From: Candidatus Falkowiibacteriota bacterium
GTDB lineage: Bacteria > Patescibacteriota > Patescibacteriia > UBA2591 > JABMQE01
Length of the DNA stretch: 5,661 bases
Reading direction: 5' to 3'
NCBI GenBank assembly: GCA_013203415.1
Contig: JABMQE010000073.1
Coordinates: forward strand, 1-5,661
Shown here: in pieces, positions 5,492-5,661 of the stretch
Position numbering within the stretch: position 1 is the stretch's first letter
How the letters are laid out: each line of letters begins with the position of its first letter
Made by a program: the position numbers and the translations under genes
Notes under the pieces: model-generated
Databases searched by the model: none
What the model was told of the DNA's origin: nothing
The model's input: the letters and a program-made list of their open reading frames with translations, nothing else

Positions 5492-5523
5492 ATTGCTAAA
5501 TTGTTACATTGTTAAATTGCTAC
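5492..5523. repeat. Octamer tandem repeat ATTGYTAM x 4
   Basis: Four 8-nt units follow one another: ATTGCTAA, ATTGTTAC, ATTGTTAA, ATTGCTAC. The ATTGTTA core resembles the heptamer array at 1-63, though the period is 8 rather than 7. There are no spacers and no coding frame. Confidence 0.75.
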
Positions 5524-5557
5524 GTGCTGGGTTAGCTGGTTTAAGCAATGTAACAAT
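5500..5557. repeat. 12-bp inverted repeat, with a third copy at 5593
   Basis: ATTGTTACATTG (5500-5511) is the exact reverse complement of CAATGTAACAAT (5546-5557), 34 nt apart. A further copy, CAATGTAACA, lies at 5593-5602. The left arm is part of the octamer array, so the array and the inverted repeat share origin or function. Confidence 0.75.
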
Positions 5558-5558
5558 G

Positions 5559-5589
5559 CCAGCCAGCGGGCTGGTCAGCCTCTGGCTGA
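5559..5589. other. Two adjacent small hairpins between the CAATGTAACA copies
   Basis: CCAGCC (5559-5564) pairs with GGCTGG (5569-5574) around AGCG. Then TCAGCC (5575-5580) pairs with GGCTGA (5584-5589) around TCT. Both are 6 bp and lie exactly between the two direct copies of CAATGTAACA (5546 and 5593). No T-tract follows. Confidence 0.5.
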
Positions 5590-5620
5590 AAACAATGTAA
5601 CACGGTGGATAACTCTCTCC

Positions 5621-5651
5621 TTGTCATCCCTTTTTTATGCTATAATATAAT
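5621..5651 (+). promoter_or_regulatory. Promoter for a gene beyond the right edge
   Basis: TATGC followed by TATAAT (5641-5646) forms an extended -10 (TGnTATAAT), with an overlapping TATAAT at 5646-5651. TTGTCA (5621-5626, 5 of 6 to TTGACA) is 14 nt from the first and 19 nt from the second -10, neither ideal, so the extended -10 probably carries most of the signal. From the -10 onward the sequence nearly equals the pilin promoter region. The gene it serves starts outside the window. Confidence 0.7.
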
Positions 5652-5661
5652 CAACATTAAA

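Noticed and set aside
5604..5612. DnaA box (GGTGGATAA, 8 of 9 to TGTGGATAA) and a possible origin.
   Set aside because: It is a single imperfect copy with no cluster and no dnaA or dnaN nearby.

Overview
The window is a type IV pilus (T4P) locus, all on the + strand. It probably comes from a Candidate Phyla Radiation bacterium (Patescibacteria, Parcubacteria-like). That placement is an inference from the compact order extension ATPase / stand-alone receiver / PilT-like ATPase / PilC / short pilin, the pilin sequence after its N-terminal helix (ARDAQRVSDVKQL), the lineage-style extended -10 promoters and the short AT-rich repeats between genes. No 16S or other marker gene is present, so the phylum is not proven. 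Standard code 11 fits: the receiver gene ends at TGA where a receiver domain should end, and none of the other four genes has an in-frame TGA.

Layout. Positions 1-63 hold a heptamer tandem repeat that abuts the GTG start of pilB (66-1799). A spacer made only of A and T leads to a 127-residue CheY-like receiver (1837-2220). Next comes a 250-bp gene-free stretch (2221-2470) packed with at least five hairpins, the last of which touches the Shine-Dalgarno sequence of a PilT-like ATPase gene (2471-3514). pilC (3525-4736) follows 10 nt later. A strong extended -10 promoter (4752-4780) and a near-perfect Shine-Dalgarno sequence drive a six-cysteine pilin (4833-5345). Positions 5346-5661 contain no gene. 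They hold three consecutive hairpins, the last a likely terminator, then an octamer tandem repeat, more inverted repeats, and at the very end a second promoter whose -10 and start region nearly copies the pilin promoter. That suggests another gene, possibly a second pilin, starts just outside the window.

How the parts work together. PilB powers pilus assembly on the PilC platform in the inner membrane, and the pilin is the structural subunit after prepilin peptidase cleavage. The PilT-like protein sits where the retraction ATPase should be, but it has lost the histidine-box residues and several arginines of active PilT. The receiver may tune one of the motors in response to a kinase encoded elsewhere. 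The most interesting points are the degenerate PilT-like ATPase, the hairpin-rich leader in front of it, and the duplicated promoter and repeat architecture around the pilin.
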